DNA from: Alphaproteobacteria bacterium
Lineage (GTDB): Bacteria; Pseudomonadota; Alphaproteobacteria; UBA6615
Direction: 5' to 3'
Assembly: GCA_011087645.1 (NCBI GenBank)
Contig: JAALLF010000016.1
Location: 1-64,000 of the forward strand
Length of the DNA: 64,000 bases
Part shown: piece by piece, positions 55,556-64,000 of the stretch
How positions within the stretch are numbered: position 1 is the stretch's first letter
Layout: each line of letters opens with the position of its first letter
The notes under the pieces: model-generated
What the model saw: only the letters and a program-made list of their open reading frames with translations
Database searches by the model: none
What the model was told of the DNA's origin: nothing
Translations under genes and position numbers: made by a program

Positions 55556-56866
55556 ATGGATAGCGAGAGTTTTCTGGTTATCGCCGCCGGCCTCGTCGCC
55601 TTCGCGATGGTGTCGGGCAAATTGAGCAACACGATCATTACCCCGCCGATGATCTTCGCGACCTTCGGATTGGTGATCAGCGGCTCGGTTCTCGGCCTCG
55701 CCGATGTCGATTTCGACAATGGCATCATTCACACATTGGCCGAGTTGACACTGATCTTCGTGCTGTTCACCGACGCCGCGCGGATCGATCTCAAGCTACT
55801 CCGCCGCGACCATAATCTGCCCGTGCGCCTGCTGGTCGGCGGTCTGCCGCTGACCATCCTCGCCGGCACCGGTGTCGCTCTGCTGCTGCTGCCCGGCTTC
55901 ACCCTATGGGAAGCGGCGCTGCTCGCCGCGGTGCTGGCGCCGACCGATGCGGCGCTCGGCCAGGCGGTGGTCTCCAGCCCCCTGGTGCCGGCGCGCATCC
56001 GCCAGGCGATCAACGTCGAAAGCGGCCTCAATGACGGCATCGCGCTACCCGTCGTCCTGCTGTTCGCCAGCTTGGCCAGCGCCACTCATGCCCCGGACGA
56101 CGCTGCGCGGGGCGCCGGCGCCTGGCTCCAGTTCGGCGCCATGCAGATTATCTTGGGGCCGATCGTCGGTCTCATCATCGGCTGGCTGGGCGCCAAGGCC
56201 GCCGACTGGGCAGCCGGCAACGGCTGGATGACCTCGGCGCTGCAAGGCCCGGCCGCCTTGGGTATTGCTCTGATTGCCTTTTCCGCGGCCGAAGTGGTCG
56301 GCGGTAACGGTTTCATCGGCGCCTTCGTGGCCGGCCTGGTGCTGGGCAACACGGTACGCGGCCACTGCGCCGCCCTGTTCGAATTCGCCGAAAGCGAAGG
56401 ACAGCTATTGACCCTGCTGACCTTCCTGGTGTTCGGCGCGGTCTTGCTGCCCCCGACCCTGGCCTTGGGCGTGGATTGGCGGGTCATCGTCTATGCGGTG
56501 CTCAGCCTCACCGTTATCCGCATGATCCCGGCGGCGCTGTCGCTGTTCGGCACCGGCGTGCGCGGACCCACCACGCTGTTCCTCGGCTGGTTCGGGCCGC
56601 GCGGGCTGGCCTCGATCCTGTTCGCCCTGCTGGTGCTGGAAGAGGCAGCGATCCCCCTGCGCTCGGAAATATTGGAGGTCACCATCGTCACCGTGGCGCT
56701 GAGTATCGTTCTGCACGGCCTCACCGCGGCGCCGGGATCGCGCTGGTACGCCCGCCTGATCGCGCGCATGGGCGAATGCGAAGAGTCCAAACCGGTCAGC
56801 GAAATGCCCAGCCGGTTCGGATCGCAGCCGATGGCGACGGCAAAACCGGAAAGCGCCGACGACTGA
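55556..56866 (+). CDS. sodium/proton antiporter (CPA1/NhaP-like)
   Basis: 436 residues with 12-13 hydrophobic segments. APTDAALGQAVV (about 123-134) and NVESGLNDGIALPVVLL (about 146-162) are the CPA1 ion-site motifs, with the N-D pair carried by the GLNDG sequence. LFLGWFGPRGLASILFALL (about 340-358) is the conserved late block with the arginine. It exchanges Na+ or K+ for protons across the inner membrane. The short cytoplasmic tail (about 410-436) has no TrkA domain. Confidence 0.9.
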   Translation: MDSESFLVIAAGLVAFAMVSGKLSNTIITPPMIFATFGLVISGSVLGLADVDFDNGIIHTLAELTLIFVLFTDAARIDLKLLRRDHNLPVRLLVGGLPLTILAGTGVALLLLPGFTLWEAALLAAVLAPTDAALGQAVVSSPLVPARIRQAINVESGLNDGIALPVVLLFASLASATHAPDDAARGAGAWLQFGAMQIILGPIVGLIIGWLGAKAADWAAGNGWMTSALQGPAALGIALIAFSAAEVVGGNGFIGAFVAGLVLGNTVRGHCAALFEFAESEGQLLTLLTFLVFGAVLLPPTLALGVDWRVIVYAVLSLTVIRMIPAALSLFGTGVRGPTTLFLGWFGPRGLASILFALLVLEEAAIPLRSEILEVTIVTVALSIVLHGLTAAPGSRWYARLIARMGECEESKPVSEMPSRFGSQPMATAKPESADD

Positions 56867-56932
56867 TTTGGCTTTAACCGCGCCCGACCTATATTCCTCA
56901 TCGAATACAGACAGCCGTCAATGGAGAATTCT

Positions 56933-57379
56933 ATGACCGAACAAGGCAAGGCCCGGGCGCTGGGCATCAACCATGTGGTGCTCGAAGTCGGCAATGTGGA
57001 CGAAGCGCTGGAATTCTATGGCGCGATCTTCGACTTCACCCTGCGCGGCAAACGCGAAGGCCGCGCCTTCATCGATCTCGGCGACCAGTTTCTGCAACTC
57101 AGCGAGAACCGCACGCAAGAGCCCGACGGCCAACGCCATTTCGGCCTGGTGGTCGACGACCGCGCGCCGGTCCGCCAGGCGCTCGCCGATCTCGGCGTCG
57201 AGCTGATCGGCAAACGGCTAAACTTCCGCGACCCCTGGGGCAACCGCGTCGAGGTCATCTCCTACAACGATATTCAGTTCACCAAGGCGCCCCATATCTT
57301 AGAGGGCATGGGCGTCGAAAATGCCGAGAAAACCCCCGAGGCCATCGAAGAGCTCGCCAAAAAGGGCATGGCGCCCTAA
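56933..57379 (+). CDS. VOC-family (glyoxalase/dioxygenase superfamily) protein
   Basis: 148 residues from ATG 56933, chosen because GGAG sits six bases before it; the ATG at 56921 contains that site. One vicinal-oxygen-chelate fold: INHVVLEVGNVDEALEFYGAIFDF, then RHFGLVVDD and FRDPWGNRVEVISY, with His, His and Glu at metal-ligand positions. The tail (120-148) is acidic and extends past the domain. The substrate is unknown. A family-3 repeat begins at its stop codon. Confidence 0.85.
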   Translation: MTEQGKARALGINHVVLEVGNVDEALEFYGAIFDFTLRGKREGRAFIDLGDQFLQLSENRTQEPDGQRHFGLVVDDRAPVRQALADLGVELIGKRLNFRDPWGNRVEVISYNDIQFTKAPHILEGMGVENAEKTPEAIEELAKKGMAP

Positions 57380-57497
57380 GCCCCTCTCCTTGGGGAGAGG
57401 GGTTGGGGTGAGGGGACATCACGACCGCTGAACCAGAAAAACTTATTTCCCCTCACCCGCTCGCATTCGCTCGCCACCCTCTCCCAATGGGAGAGGG
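57379..57497. repeat. family-3 repeat without insert
   Basis: The left arm (57379-57415) AGCCCCTCTCC, TTGGGGAGAGGGG, TTGGGGTGAGGGG is nearly identical to that at 55291. The right arm (57448-57497) TCCCCTCACCCGCTCGC, CACCCTCTCCC, GGGAGAGGG matches that at 49587. Only 32 unrelated bases lie between, with no family-1 element, so this is the empty form of the composite repeat. It separates convergent genes and probably ends both transcripts. Confidence 0.8.
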
Positions 57498-57524
57498 TTC
57501 AGTCGCCCTCCAAAATCGAAATCC

Positions 57525-58394
57525 CTAGTGCTGGCGGAAATCGTCGGCTGGGAAAGCGCCTAGGATGCGCACTTGGGAGGAGAAATAGTCGAGTTCCTCG
57601 AGCGCCTGGGCGACATTCGCGTCGGCGGGGTGGCCTTCGATTTCGGCATAGAATCGCGCGACGCTAAAGCGCTCGCCGGTAATATAGCTCTCGAGCTTGG
57701 TGATGTTCACGCCATTGGTGGCGAAGCCGCCCATCGCCTTGTACAGCGCCGCCGGCACTGAGCGGACCTGGAAGATCAGCGCGGTGACGCAGGGCCCGGC
57801 CTGGGGGTCGGGATCGCGGCGCGCGCGCGACAGCACGACGAAGCGCGTGGTGTTGCCGATGCGGTCCTCGAAACGGTCGCGCAGGGCTTTCAGATTATAG
57901 ATCTCGCCGGCCAGCGCCGGCGCCACCGCGGCGATCTTGGGATCGGCCATCTCGGCGACTTCCTTGGCCGAACCCGCGGTATCCGCCCGAGATACGGTGC
58001 GCACGCCCAATTGGTTGAGCTGGCCGCGGCATTGCGCCAGCGCCTGGGTGTGGCTGCGCACTTCTTCGAGCCCTTCCAGGGTCGCGCTTTCGAGCCCCAG
58101 CAACTGGTATTTCACCGGCAAATAATGCTCGCGAATAATATAGAGCTTGGATTCCGGCAACAGGTGATGGATGTCGGCGACCCGCCCGCCCAAGGAATTC
58201 TCGATCGGGATCATCGCCAGCGCCGCCCGGCTGTCGGTCTCCACAGCGGCGAACACATCCTCGAACGTGGCGCAGGGCAACGGCGTCATGTCGGGAAAGG
58301 CTTCCAGACACGCGATATGCGAATTGGCCCCGGGCACGCCCTGGTAGGCAATGGTGGTCGCCGGATCGGCGGTCGGCTCTGTATTATCGGTCAT
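57525..58394 (-). CDS. pheA: prephenate dehydratase
   Basis: 289 residues. It converts prephenate to phenylpyruvate in phenylalanine synthesis. The catalytic domain (1-190) starts IAYQGVPGANSH, contains IPIENSLGGRVADIHHLL, and has the active Thr-Arg-Phe at about 183-185 (NTTRFVVL). The ACT domain (about 205-280) with KLESYITGERF binds phenylalanine for feedback control. No chorismate mutase domain is fused. kdsB lies 40 bases upstream on the same strand, an alphaproteobacterial arrangement. Confidence 0.95.
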   Translation of the reverse strand: MTDNTEPTADPATTIAYQGVPGANSHIACLEAFPDMTPLPCATFEDVFAAVETDSRAALAMIPIENSLGGRVADIHHLLPESKLYIIREHYLPVKYQLLGLESATLEGLEEVRSHTQALAQCRGQLNQLGVRTVSRADTAGSAKEVAEMADPKIAAVAPALAGEIYNLKALRDRFEDRIGNTTRFVVLSRARRDPDPQAGPCVTALIFQVRSVPAALYKAMGGFATNGVNITKLESYITGERFSVARFYAEIEGHPADANVAQALEELDYFSSQVRILGAFPADDFRQH

Positions 58395-58434
58395 CGTTAT
58401 CGGTCATCAGGCGGCTCTAACAATTAACGCGCGC

Positions 58435-59187
58435 CTAGCCGAGGAGGGCCCGCGCGCGCTCAAGATCGGCCGGAGTATCGACACCGAGCGGAACCGTGTC
58501 AACGAGCGCCGCATCGATGCGCATCCCGGCTTCCAGGGCGCGCAACTGCTCGAGCCGCTCGCGCTGCTCCAGACCGCTGACCGGCAGCGCCACAAATCGG
58601 GTCAGCGCGACGCGGCGAAAGGCATACAGGCCGATATGGTGGTAGTGGTCGCCCTCGCCGGTCGGCACCGTGGCGCGGCTGAAATAGAGCGCCCGGCCGT
58701 GGGAAGCGCCCGGCGCCAGCGCGATCACCGCCTTGACCACGTTGGGGTTGTCGCGCTCTTCCTCGACCGTGATCGGGCAGGCCAGGGTGGCGATATCGAC
58801 GCCCGGCGTGCCCAAAGCCGCATAGGCCGCGCGCACCGACACCGGGTCCAAGGTCGGCAGGTCGCCTTGCAAGTTGACCACCGCGTCATAACCTCCGTCC
58901 GGATCGATGGCGGCCAGCGCCGCCGCCGCCCGGTCGGAGCCCGACGGCAGATCGGGGTCGGTCAAGACAGCGGTGCCACCCGCCGCTTCTACCGCGTCGG
59001 CGATCTCGGTCTCGGCGCAGGCGACGATGACCGGCCCCACCTCAGCCTCTACCGCGCGGCGCCAGCAATGGACGATCATCGGCTCGCCGGCGATATCGGC
59101 CAGCGGCTTACCGGGCAGACGGGTCGACGCCATGCGCGCCGGGATTACCACGACCGGGTTTCTCGGGGCTGGTTCGGTATCGGTCAG
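58435..59187 (-). CDS. kdsB: 3-deoxy-manno-octulosonate cytidylyltransferase
   Basis: 250 residues if translation begins at CTG 59187. GGGAG (59195-59199) lies seven bases before that CTG, and the resulting start [26 protein letters not shown] has the usual KdsB N-terminus. The first standard start codon, GTG 59151, would cut into the first beta strand of the nucleotide-binding fold and has no ribosome site. Upstream in frame is [13 protein letters not shown] (usually LQGDEP) and [10 protein letters not shown] are the CTP- and KDO-binding blocks. It activates KDO for lipid A core synthesis. An outer membrane with LPS is implied. Confidence 0.9.
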   Translation of the reverse strand: MTDTEPAPRNPVVVIPARMASTRLPGKPLADIAGEPMIVHCWRRAVEAEVGPVIVACAETEIADAVEAAGGTAVLTDPDLPSGSDRAAAALAAIDPDGGYDAVVNLQGDLPTLDPVSVRAAYAALGTPGVDIATLACPITVEEERDNPNVVKAVIALAPGASHGRALYFSRATVPTGEGDHYHHIGLYAFRRVALTRFVALPVSGLEQRERLEQLRALEAGMRIDAALVDTVPLGVDTPADLERARALLG

Positions 59188-59391
59188 GGCGTAACTCCCG
59201 CTTATCGGCGGCGCTGCGACCTAATGCCACGAGCGGCGCATTGAAGGTGGTTGTGGGTTGCGGCGGAAGATATACCTCGGGCGGCGTGAACGGAACCAGC
59301 CATAGACACGATTCGGGCTATCTCGCTACATTCGCAGCCGCGCCCTGGGTCGCGAATTTTCCGTAAACCGTCCGAGCGGGGACTTTAGAAA

Positions 59392-59943
59392 ATGTCCGGT
59401 GCAGACATAAACAAGTTAATCCTAGCGGGCCTCACAACGCTGTTGGTCATGCTGTTGATCGGCAATGTGGTGAACGAGCTGTCGCATTCCGAACCGCTAG
59501 AGCAGAATGCCTATGCGGTGCTGGGCTCGGACGGCGCCACGTCGGGCGAACCAGCGGCGGCCGAAGTAGAGGCCGTGCCCACGCTCGAATCGGTAACGCC
59601 GCTGCTAGCGGCCGCCGATCTGGACGCCGGCCAGAAGGCGGCGAAACGCTGCGCCGCCTGTCACACCTTCAAAGATGGCGGCGCCAATAAGCTCGGTCCC
59701 AATTTATGGGCGATCGTCGGCAAAGAGAAAGGTACGGTCGATGGCTTCAGCTACTCCGGCGCCCTCGAGGACACGGGCGGCGTATGGAGCTATGACGATT
59801 TGAACGCCTTCCTGGCCGACCCCAAGGGTTTCCTCAAAGGCACCAAAATGAATTTCTCCGGCATCAAAGACGTTGAAGACCGCGCCGCGGTGATCGCCTA
59901 TTTGCGCGCGCAGGCCGACAGCCCGCTGGCGCTGCCCGAGTAA
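59392..59943 (+). CDS. membrane-anchored c-type cytochrome
   Basis: 183 residues. One N-terminal helix (about 7-25) anchors it in the inner membrane, followed by an acidic Ala/Glu linker (35-75) and a class I cytochrome c domain. Haem binds at CAACH (87-91); His91 and Met153 (GTKMNF) are the likely axial ligands. Such CycM/c552-type proteins carry electrons between the bc1 complex and cytochrome oxidases in the periplasm. GGGGAC lies upstream. Divergent from kdsB. Confidence 0.92.
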   Translation: MSGADINKLILAGLTTLLVMLLIGNVVNELSHSEPLEQNAYAVLGSDGATSGEPAAAEVEAVPTLESVTPLLAAADLDAGQKAAKRCAACHTFKDGGANKLGPNLWAIVGKEKGTVDGFSYSGALEDTGGVWSYDDLNAFLADPKGFLKGTKMNFSGIKDVEDRAAVIAYLRAQADSPLALPE

Positions 59944-59956
59944 CCGGCCGCACCCA

Positions 59957-60757
59957 ATGAACGGCGTCATCGACCAGGGCTTTATCGATCTGGCCTTGAA
60001 ACTGGCCGATGCCAGCGGGCCGGTTATCCTCGACTATTTCCGTACAAATCTAGCGGTCGAGCGCAAGGACGACGCCAGCCCGGTGACCATCGCCGATCGC
60101 GAAACCGAGACCGTGCTGCGCGAAATACTCACCGCCGAAGCGCCACCCACCCATGGAATTTTGGGCGAAGAGCATGGCGGCGAGCGCCTCGACGCGGAAT
60201 ATGTCTGGGTGCTCGACCCGATCGACGGCACCCGCGCCTTCGTCAACGGCATTCCCCTGTTCGGCACCTTGATCGCGCTGACCCAAAACGGCGCGCCAGT
60301 CTTGGGGGTAATCGACCATCCGGCGCTCGGCGAACGGTGGCTCGGGGTCGCCGGCGCGCCCTCGCTACATTGGGGCCGGGGCGATACCGGCGCACCGGTC
60401 CGCTCGCGACCCTGCGGCGGGCTCGACCAAGCCTTGCTATGCGCTACTTCGCCGGAAATGTTTTCACCCGACCAGCTGTCCCGCTTCGAGCGCGTCTCGG
60501 CGGGCGCGCGCGACACCAGATACGGCACCGACTGCTACGCCTACGCCATGGTCGCCAGCGGCCAGACCGATCTGGTGGCCGAGGCCGGCATGCAGCCCTA
60601 TGATTACCTCGCCCATGCGGTGGTGGTGACCGGCGCCGGCGGGATCATCACCGACTGGCAGGGCGCGGCGCTAACCCTAGAGTCGCCGGGATCGGTGCTC
60701 GCGGCGGGCGACGCGCGGGTCCATGCGAGCGCGCTGGAACTTTTATCCGCCGCCTAA
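59957..60757 (+). CDS. hisN: histidinol-phosphatase (inositol monophosphatase family)
   Basis: 266 residues. The metal-site residues of the IMPase family are present: Glu71 in GEEHG, Asp87 and Asp90 in LDPIDGTRAF, and a late Asp in MQPYDYLAHAVVV. The P-Y-D-Y-L-A form and the overall length match HisN-type enzymes that dephosphorylate histidinol phosphate. Other IMPase substrates cannot be excluded. It starts 13 bases after the cytochrome gene, an arrangement common in Rhodospirillales. Confidence 0.85.
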   Translation: MNGVIDQGFIDLALKLADASGPVILDYFRTNLAVERKDDASPVTIADRETETVLREILTAEAPPTHGILGEEHGGERLDAEYVWVLDPIDGTRAFVNGIPLFGTLIALTQNGAPVLGVIDHPALGERWLGVAGAPSLHWGRGDTGAPVRSRPCGGLDQALLCATSPEMFSPDQLSRFERVSAGARDTRYGTDCYAYAMVASGQTDLVAEAGMQPYDYLAHAVVVTGAGGIITDWQGAALTLESPGSVLAAGDARVHASALELLSAA

Positions 60758-60772
60758 TTCCGGAGGTCTCCT

Positions 60773-61297
60773 ATGTCCCACGACGTCCGCATCGCGATCT
60801 CGTGTCCCGACCGCACCGGTCTGCTGGCCGCCATCACCGGGCGTCTGTTCGATCTCGGCGCCGATCTGGGCGACACCAGTTTCGCGGTGTTGGGCGCGGC
60901 CGCGGAGTTCGCCTGCGTCGCCACCCTGCCCGATACGCTGGCGCCTGATGAGACCGAGGCCGAACTCGCCAAATTGCCCGACCTCAAGGGCGCGACCATC
61001 GCCGTGACGCCGTTCAAACTTGCGTCCGTGCACAGCGAAACCGGCCAGATCACCCACCGCATTGAGGTGCGCGGCGCCGACAAGCCGGGTTTGGTCGCGC
61101 GGCTGGCCGAGGTGTTCGCCGAGTTCGGCGCCAACATCGTACGCCTAGACAGCGAACATATTCCCGGCGGCGGTGAAGGCGACTATTTGATCCGCTTCGA
61201 GGTCTGGCTGCCGCCGGCGCGCGCCGCAAGCTGCCTCGCCGCGGCGGACAACACCGCCGGCAGCCTCGGTTTATCGTGTAAAAGCGAGGCGGTTTAG
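60773..61297 (+). CDS. ACT-domain protein, GcvR-like
   Basis: 174 residues with two ACT domains: RIAISCPDRTGLLAAITGRLFDLGADL (6-32) and HRIEVRGADKPGLVARLAEVFAEFGANIVRL (about 89-119). This is the layout of GcvR, which in E. coli senses glycine and holds the activator GcvA. No gcv gene is near, so the regulatory target here is unknown. GGAGG lies upstream and it follows hisN after 15 bases. Confidence 0.82.
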   Translation: MSHDVRIAISCPDRTGLLAAITGRLFDLGADLGDTSFAVLGAAAEFACVATLPDTLAPDETEAELAKLPDLKGATIAVTPFKLASVHSETGQITHRIEVRGADKPGLVARLAEVFAEFGANIVRLDSEHIPGGGEGDYLIRFEVWLPPARAASCLAAADNTAGSLGLSCKSEAV

Positions 61298-61439
61298 GGT
61301 CAATTGGGGCGGTATTGCGGCAATCGCTAACAACCGCGTGAAAATCGGGCTGCAAAGCTTGATCACAGCCACCTACAGCCCCCATGTTGTAGTCAGGCCA
61401 ACAAATGTAGACGCCAAAAAGGCAGATGGAGGTAGGGGC

Positions 61440-63305
61440 ATGGGACGGATCGCAGCACTCGCCGCATTCAGCGCGCTAACATTCATAACGAGCGCCACGG
61501 CGGCGTCCGCCGCCGGCACCAACGGACCCGCGCACGGGATCGCCATGCACGGCGCACTCAAATACCCCGCCGACTTTAAGAATTTCGACTACGTCAATCC
61601 GAACGCGCCGAAGGGCGGCACCCAGATTTCTTCGGCGACCGGCACCTTCGACAGCCTCAATGGTTTCATCATTCAAGGTAACCCGGCAGCGGGCATGGGC
61701 TTGATCTACGATAGCTTGATGGAATCGGCGGCCGACGAGCCGTTCACCCAGTACTGCCTGATCTGCAAAACCGTCGAAACACCGGACGACCGTTCCTGGG
61801 TCGAGTTCACATTACGCGAAGAAGCGCGTTGGCATGACGGTAAACCGATCAGCGTCGACGATGTGATTTTTTCCGCCAATGTACTGCGCGAACAGGGTGC
61901 ACCCTTTTACCGGTTCTACTATGGCGATATCGCCACGGTGGAGCAGACCGGTCCGCGCAAAGTCAAATTCACATTTGGTGGACGGCCCAACCCGGAATTA
62001 CCGCTGATCATCGGCCAGCTTACAATTTTGCCGAAGCACTATTGGGAGAGCCGCGAATTCGCAAAGTCCACTTTAGACGTGCCGCTCGGCAGCGGCCCGT
62101 ACAGGGTCTCCAACGTGAAGCCGGGCCGCTCAATCACGTTTGAACGGGTCGACAATTATTGGGCCAAAGACCTCCCGGTCAAAGCCGGCCGCCATAACTA
62201 TCAATCCCAACGCTTCGAATATTTCCGCGACCGTACCGTCGCCCGCGAAGCCTTCAAGGCCGGCGACTTGGATCTGTGGATCGAAAATTCCTCGAAAGAA
62301 TGGGCCACCGCCTTTACCAACGTCCCAGCGGTGAAGGATGGCGAAATACGGGTCGAAGAATTTGGTCACGAACGGACCGCCGGCATGCAGGGTTTCGTCT
62401 TCAACCTCCGCAAGCCCATGTTCCAAGACCCCAAGGTCCGCGAAGCGCTAACCATGGCGTTCGACTTCGAATGGTCGAATTCCAACCTGTTCTATAACGC
62501 CTATACCCGCACTGACAGTTTCTTCGATAATTCCGAGCTCGGCAGCCGCGGATTGTTGAAAGATGCGGACACCGAAGAACGTGAAATTCTTGAGAAATAC
62601 CGCAGCCAATTGCCCGAACAGGTTTTCACCGCAGCATTCAAACCGCCGGCCACCGATGGCAGCGGCACGCGCGGAATTCGAACCAATCTTCGTCAAGCCG
62701 CCAAATTACTGAAAGAGACCGGCTGGCAGGTAAAAGACGAGAAGTTGGTGAATACAGAGACCGGAGAGCCATTCCAATTCGAGATATTGCTCGTCAGCCC
62801 CGCATTCGAACGGATTGCCCTGCCCTATAAACGCAACCTGGAGCGCCTCGGCATCGAAGCCTCGGTGCGCACCGTCGACACCTCCCAGTACCAAAATCGT
62901 CTCGACGATTTCGACTACGACATGGTTGTCGGGTCGTGGGGGCAGTCACAGTCGCCGGGCAATGAGCAGCGCAACTATTGGAGCAGCGAAGCGGCTGACC
63001 GGCCCGGTACGCAGAATTTGTCGGGCATCCAGAACCCCGCCATCGACGAGCTGGTTGAGTTGGTGATCACGGCGCCCGACCGCAACAGCTTGGTTCAGCG
63101 CACCCGCGCTCTCGACCGAGCATTACTTTGGGGCTTCTATATTGTGCCCCACTGGCACATTCCCCATGACCGGCTGGCTTTTTGGAACCGTTATGGTCAA
63201 CCCGATGTCGTACCCGCACAAGGCGTGGTGCTCGATGCCTGGTGGGTCGACACGACCAAAGAAACCAGCCTGGGCCGGCGCGCCAATTCATCCAACGGCG
63301 GCTAG
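61440..63305 (+). CDS. peptide ABC transporter substrate-binding protein (YejA-like, family 5)
   Basis: 621 residues from ATG 61440, with GGAGGTAGGGG upstream; the longer in-frame read from 61338 has no site. The signal peptide ends ATAASAAG. The mature part starts with HGIAMHGALKYPADFKNFDYVNPNAPKGG, the pattern of the YejA/microcin C-type oligopeptide binding proteins. Further blocks are FTLREEARWHDGKPISVDDV and GSGPYRVSNVKPGRS. It binds peptides in the periplasm, with a YejB-type permease encoded 32 bases later. Confidence 0.93.
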   Translation: MGRIAALAAFSALTFITSATAASAAGTNGPAHGIAMHGALKYPADFKNFDYVNPNAPKGGTQISSATGTFDSLNGFIIQGNPAAGMGLIYDSLMESAADEPFTQYCLICKTVETPDDRSWVEFTLREEARWHDGKPISVDDVIFSANVLREQGAPFYRFYYGDIATVEQTGPRKVKFTFGGRPNPELPLIIGQLTILPKHYWESREFAKSTLDVPLGSGPYRVSNVKPGRSITFERVDNYWAKDLPVKAGRHNYQSQRFEYFRDRTVAREAFKAGDLDLWIENSSKEWATAFTNVPAVKDGEIRVEEFGHERTAGMQGFVFNLRKPMFQDPKVREALTMAFDFEWSNSNLFYNAYTRTDSFFDNSELGSRGLLKDADTEEREILEKYRSQLPEQVFTAAFKPPATDGSGTRGIRTNLRQAAKLLKETGWQVKDEKLVNTETGEPFQFEILLVSPAFERIALPYKRNLERLGIEASVRTVDTSQYQNRLDDFDYDMVVGSWGQSQSPGNEQRNYWSSEAADRPGTQNLSGIQNPAIDELVELVITAPDRNSLVQRTRALDRALLWGFYIVPHWHIPHDRLAFWNRYGQPDVVPAQGVVLDAWWVDTTKETSLGRRANSSNGG

Positions 63306-63337
63306 CGTCGATTCGCGCGCGCCGTTAGGTTAGCGCC

Positions 63338-64000
63338 ATGCTCGCCTATATCATTCGCCGGCTGTTGCTGATTATCCCGACTTTGTTCGGGATCATGATC
63401 ATCAATTTCGCCGTCATCCAAACCACGCCCGGCGGGCCGGTCGAACAGATCATCGCGCAAATACAAGGCAATGCCGTCGATGCCACCGCCCGGGTGACCG
63501 GCGGCGGAGGCGAACTGACGCAGGACGGTCTCGACAGCCAGCAGCGCCTGGAACAATCCGGCGGTTTCGAATCCAAATATCGCGGCGCCCGCGGCCTGCC
63601 GCCCGAGCTGATCGCCGAAATCGAGAAAATGGTCGGTTTCGACAAACCAGTTCACGAGCGCTTCATCAATATGATGGCGAACTATGCCACCTTTAATTTC
63701 GGCGACAGTTTCTTCCAGGACCGCAAAGTGGTCGATCTGGTCCTCGACAAATTGCCGGTGTCGATCAGTCTCGGACTGTGGACCACACTGCTCACCTATC
63801 TGATTTCGATCCCCCTGGGTATTCGCAAGGCGGTCAAGGACGGCAGCCCATTCGATGTGTGGACCAGCGCGCTGATTATCGGCGGCAACGCAATACCGAG
63901 TTTTATTATCGCCATTGTCCTGATCGTAATGTTCGCCGGCGGTAGTTTCGTCGATTGGTTCCCGCTGCGCGGTCTGGTGTCGGAGAACTGGTCGGAACTC
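63338..64000 (+). CDS. yejB: peptide ABC transporter permease YejB-like (partial, runs off the right edge)
   Basis: 221 residues are visible from ATG 63338 before the sequence stops. The start LAYIIRRLLLIIPTLFGIMIINFAVIQTTPGGPVEQ is the OppB-type first helix. The long periplasmic loop (about 40-130), rich in Q and G, is characteristic of YejB. Membrane segments follow (LPVSISLGLWTTLLTYLIS and ALIIGGNAIPSFIIAIVL). The EAA loop is beyond the window. Forms the yej-type operon with the gene before it. Confidence 0.92.
   Translation, partial: MLAYIIRRLLLIIPTLFGIMIINFAVIQTTPGGPVEQIIAQIQGNAVDATARVTGGGGELTQDGLDSQQRLEQSGGFESKYRGARGLPPELIAEIEKMVGFDKPVHERFINMMANYATFNFGDSFFQDRKVVDLVLDKLPVSISLGLWTTLLTYLISIPLGIRKAVKDGSPFDVWTSALIIGGNAIPSFIIAIVLIVMFAGGSFVDWFPLRGLVSENWSEL

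Overview
The window reads as a chromosome segment of a GC-rich alphaproteobacterium, probably Rhodospirillales or a relative. The reasons are the gene order rpmH-rnpA-yidD-yidC-engB-argB, dapD-dapE, def-fmt-truA, dnaX-ybaB-recR next to the small SRP RNA, and pheA-kdsB-membrane cytochrome c-hisN. DUF2336, DUF4139, a CmcJ/NvfI-type protein and a UgpC/MalK-type sugar ABC system also fit. No rRNA, CRISPR array, transposase or prophage gene was found. Taxonomy and function come from reading the sequence only.

Layout. 1-657: a tRNA-Arg(ACG) on the minus strand, with a terminator hairpin, a partial copy of the tRNA 3' end and a tandem GGGGTAACA repeat to its left; this may be the edge of an integration site. 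658-9233: a lipoprotein, a Lon-type protease with degenerate ATPase motifs, gpt, an acyl-CoA dehydrogenase, a HerA-type ATPase, and a divergent DUF1772/MarR pair with two palindromic operators. 9420-14960: a sugar-uptake cassette (binding protein, two permeases, ATPase) facing a Gfo/Idh/MocA oxidoreductase. 14961-20992: an accessory stretch of visibly lower GC with a secreted 12-Asp-box propeller protein, a CmcJ/NvfI-type gene cut by one in-frame TAG, and an exported superoxide-reductase-like protein. 20993-32719: a ketopantoate-reductase-like enzyme, a peptide ABC uptake operon without its own ATPases but with two peptidases, DUF547, an orphan histidine kinase, and a flavoprotein/TVP38 pair.

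32824-64000 is mostly housekeeping: ribosomal protein L34 and membrane insertion, arginine and lysine synthesis, a coupled DUF2336/diguanylate cyclase pair, translation initiation and tRNA modification, replication and recombination, NAD decapping, ion transport, phenylalanine, KDO and histidine synthesis, and the start of a Yej-type peptide transporter that runs off the right edge.

Across the window, intergenic gaps hold three families of structured repeats. One family (CCCCTCTCC arms) occurs once without and twice with a second hairpin family sitting inside it, so the elements look nested. A third family lies between the binding-protein and permease genes of the peptide operon, a position known for REP elements that protect mRNA.

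Most unusual: the amber-split gene, the nested repeats, the double MarR operator abutting the start codon, the altered superoxide reductase, the DnaX that lacks two zinc cysteines, and a kdsB that seems to start at CTG.
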